This document shows positions 4,549 through 6,069 of a DNA stretch of 6,069 bases, piece by piece; the first letter of the stretch is position 1, and each line of letters starts with the position of its first letter. The notes below the pieces were generated by a model. That model was not told where the DNA came from and did no database searches. It saw nothing but the letters and a program-made list of their open reading frames with translations. The stretch is from NCBI GenBank assembly GCA_937141995.1, contig CAKZQX010000358.1, positions 1 to 6,069 on the forward strand. The letters are read 5' to 3'. The position numbers and the translations under genes are program-made. The DNA is from an uncultured Chloroflexaceae bacterium. GTDB lineage: Bacteria; Chloroflexota; Chloroflexia; Chloroflexales; Chloroflexaceae.

Positions 4549-5970
4549 ATGGATGATCGAATTGTCAATTTTATTGCCGGACTGCGCGCCGCCGGGGTGC
4601 GCGTCAGCGTGGCCGAGAGCGTTGACGCCCTGCGCGCGATTGAGCAGGCCGGCATTCAAGATAAAGACCTCTTCCGGGCCGCCCTGCAGACCACTCTGGT
4701 GAAAGACCCGCAGGCGGTGCCGGCATTTCAGCGCCTCTTTCCGCTCTACTTTGGCAGTGACGCGCCGCCCATGCAGCAACCGGGCGGTGGCGGATCGATG
4801 AGCGAGGAAGAGCAGCAGATGCTCCAGCAGATGCTCCAGCAGATGCTGGCTGAGATGTCGCCGGAGCAACTGGCGGAACTCTTCGAGGCAATGATGCGCG
4901 GGCAGCAACCCACCAACGAGCAGATCCGCGATATGCTGGGGCAGTTGCCGCTGCCCCCAATGACCCACCCCTACTACCAGGAGTGGATGACCCGGCGGGC
5001 CATGCGCCAGATGCAGTTTGCCAGACTGGATCAGGCACTGCAAGAACTACTGGAGCAGTTGCGCGAAGCGGGCATGAGCGAGGAGGCGCTGCAGGAGATC
5101 GCAGAAGCAGCGCAGCAGAACCAGCAGGCGCTGGCCGAGCAGATTGCGCGGCAGGTGGGGCAGCAGATGATCGAACAGGCGCAGGCCGAGGGTATGCGTC
5201 CCCAGTCCATGGATCAACTGATGGACCGGCCATTTGAGCATCTCACCCCGGACGAGACGAAAGATCTGCGCACGCTGGTCAACCGGCTGGCGGCGCGGTT
5301 GCGCTCCCGGATGGCGTTGCGCCAGCGGCGGGGCAAGAGCGGCACGCTCGATGCCAAAGGCACCATTCGCACTAACCTGCGCTTCGGCGGGGTGCCGCTG
5401 ATTGTGCGCCATCGGCGGCGGCATCTCAAGCCGCGCCTGGTGGTAATTTGCGACCTGAGTATCTCGATGCGCCCGATTGCCGGCTTTATGCTGCTGCTAA
5501 TCTACGCGCTCCAGGACCAGATCAGCCGGACACGCTCGTTTGCCTTTATCGACGATCTGCACGATGTCAGCGTTGATTTTGCCCAGTGCCGCACCGAGCG
5601 CGCCATCGAGCAGATCCAGGAGCGCATTCGGCCGCCGCGCAGTTATGCCACCGATCTGGGGAACAGTCTGGGTACCTTTGTGCAGGACTACTGCGGCTGT
5701 GTGGATCATCGCACAACGGTGATTGTGCTGGGTGATGCACGTAACAACGAGAATGACCCCAACCTCGAGGCGTTTAGCCAGATCCGCCGCCGCGCCCGCC
5801 GGATCGTCTGGTTCAACCCGGAGCCACCTGCGATGTGGGGTCGCTACGATCCCGGCAGCCTTAGCAGCGATATGCTCAAGTACATGCCGATGTGCGACTC
5901 CGTTCACCATGTCAGTACCATGCGTGATCTGGCCGCTGCGATTGATCATCTGTTTACACGGAGAGGTTAG
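4549..5970 (+). CDS. VWA domain-containing protein, CoxE-like
   Basis: Partner of the upstream AAA+ ATPase, 473 residues, predicted cytoplasmic. The N-terminus (1-70: FIAGLRAAGVRVSVAESVDAL ... LFRAALQTTLVKD) is the typical CoxE-family leader. Residues 75-225 are rich in Gln, Met and Glu, contain three QQML repeats, and include likely coiled coil near 160-213. Residues 240-295 are Arg-rich. The VWA domain starts near 296. It has a complete metal-binding site: DLSIS (302-306), Thr368 in SYATDLG, and Asp396 in VLGDARNN. The end carries the family-like WFNPEPPAMWGRYD and MCDSVHHV segments. The start is supported by GAGGAA (4537-4542) six bases before the ATG. The length exceeds the roughly 400 residues I recall for CoxE; the excess is the Gln-rich centre. 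In the Cox system the VWA protein and ATPase act together on a metalloenzyme. Here the target is not identifiable. Confidence 0.92.
   Translation: MDDRIVNFIAGLRAAGVRVSVAESVDALRAIEQAGIQDKDLFRAALQTTLVKDPQAVPAFQRLFPLYFGSDAPPMQQPGGGGSMSEEEQQMLQQMLQQMLAEMSPEQLAELFEAMMRGQQPTNEQIRDMLGQLPLPPMTHPYYQEWMTRRAMRQMQFARLDQALQELLEQLREAGMSEEALQEIAEAAQQNQQALAEQIARQVGQQMIEQAQAEGMRPQSMDQLMDRPFEHLTPDETKDLRTLVNRLAARLRSRMALRQRRGKSGTLDAKGTIRTNLRFGGVPLIVRHRRRHLKPRLVVICDLSISMRPIAGFMLLLIYALQDQISRTRSFAFIDDLHDVSVDFAQCRTERAIEQIQERIRPPRSYATDLGNSLGTFVQDYCGCVDHRTTVIVLGDARNNENDPNLEAFSQIRRRARRIVWFNPEPPAMWGRYDPGSLSSDMLKYMPMCDSVHHVSTMRDLAAAIDHLFTRRG
4813..4848 (+). repeat. 12-bp coding tandem repeat, three copies (QQML)
   Basis: CAGCAGATGCTC is repeated three times in frame (last base of the third copy G), encoding QQML three times at residues 89-100 of the CoxE-like protein. 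The near-identical codons suggest recent slippage expansion. Copy number probably varies between strains without breaking the frame. Confidence 0.8.
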
Positions 5971-6001
5971 GAGTTAACGGTTAGGGGTTAACGGTTAGGG
6001 G
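5967..6001. repeat. 14-bp tandem repeat TTAGGRGTTAACGG, 2.5 copies
   Basis: Copies begin at 5967 and 5981, with a half copy (TTAGGGG) at 5995-6001; the two full copies differ at one base. The first copy contains the stop codon (TAG) of the CoxE-like gene. Each full copy carries the GTTAAC palindrome. Closely spaced G-runs on the plus strand could form a two-layer quadruplex in RNA or DNA. GTTAGG-style intergenic arrays are familiar from Chloroflexota (from memory). Function unknown. Confidence 0.75.
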
Positions 6002-6024
6002 CAATACCTTTCAAATAACCGGGC

Positions 6025-6047
6025 TTACGTAATTCCTTACCTGGAAT
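6025..6047. other. Small adjacent dyads, possible regulatory site
   Basis: TTACGTAA (6025-6032) is a perfect 8-bp palindrome, directly followed by ATTCC (6032-6036) and GGAAT (6043-6047), a 5-bp inverted repeat around TTACCT. The hairpin is weak and lacks a T-run, so a terminator is unlikely. It may be a protein-binding site upstream of a gene beyond the right edge. No coding region is supported between 5971 and 6069. Confidence 0.3.
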
Positions 6048-6049
6048 GA

Positions 6050-6069
6050 GGATACCGCCTCCGGCAGGG
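6050..6069 (+). repeat. Second copy of the dispersed repeat, cut by the window edge
   Basis: GGATACCGCCTCCGGCAGGG matches the minus-strand sequence at 2552-2534 with one extra base and one substitution, 18 matching bases in all. It is inverted relative to that copy. The element may continue beyond the window. Confidence 0.5.

Noticed and set aside
4508..4702. Small plus-strand frame starting at a TGATG overlap with the ATPase stop
   Set aside because: The overlap looks like coupling, but the frame is mostly inside the VWA gene, has no good Shine-Dalgarno at the right distance and has no recognisable sequence. The true downstream start is 4549.
4384..5233. Long open frames on the minus strand opposite the ATPase and VWA genes
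   Set aside because: Their compositions (Ala/Pro/Arg/Ser or Leu/His-rich) mirror the sense codons, and no motif or ribosome-binding site supports them.
5967..6001. CRISPR or telomere-like array
   Set aside because: The unit is 14 bp with no spacers and only 2.5 copies; the TTAGGG resemblance is superficial.
6032..6047. Terminator after the VWA gene
   Set aside because: A 5-bp AT-rich stem without a following T-run is too weak to call.

Overview
The window reads as a GC-rich bacterial chromosome segment. The gene content (a CoxD-like MoxR ATPase paired with a CoxE-like VWA protein), the TetR and metallophosphoesterase sequence style, and the small GC-rich and GTTAGG-type repeats between genes together suggest a filamentous anoxygenic phototroph or relative in the Chloroflexota (Chloroflexus/Roseiflexus/Oscillochloris type). 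This is inference from remembered sequence style; there is no rRNA or other phylogenetic marker in the window. The genes are tightly packed and no gene-free stretch exceeds 300 bases.

Layout. Positions 1-1704, minus strand: a sigma70-type promoter, a dyad operator candidate, a TetR-family regulator, and an FtsX/MacB-type ABC transporter permease that overlaps the regulator by one base and runs off the left edge. Positions 1705-1773: a short spacer with a GATTGGC tandem repeat and a perfect GC-rich hairpin. Positions 1774-2433, minus strand: mobA, molybdenum cofactor guanylyltransferase. Positions 2434-2581: a divergent regulatory region with an extended -10 box on the plus strand and a structured leader containing part of a dispersed repeat. 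Positions 2582-3436, plus strand: a calcineurin-like metallophosphoesterase. Positions 3537-5970, plus strand: a CoxD-like AAA+ ATPase followed 40 bases later by a CoxE-like VWA protein with complete MIDAS residues and a long Gln/Met/Glu-rich central region. Positions 5967-6069: a 14-bp tandem repeat starting at the last stop codon, small dyads, and a second copy of the dispersed repeat at the right edge.

How the genes may work together. The TetR-permease pair looks like a self-regulated export or lipid-transport operon: promoter, operator and 1-base overlap all fit autoregulation. The AAA+/VWA pair resembles the CoxD/CoxE chaperone module, which in Oligotropha carboxidovorans matures the Cu-Mo centre of CO dehydrogenase. 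A Mo-cofactor gene lies about 1 kb away but on the opposite strand, and no molybdoenzyme subunit is visible, so a metallocofactor role for this locus is plausible but unproven. I see no tRNA, rRNA, CRISPR array, insertion sequence or phage gene, and no clear evidence of a wholly new system. The most unusual details are an insertion inside the TetR helix-turn-helix, the enlarged Gln-rich region of the CoxE-like protein, and the short repeats between genes.
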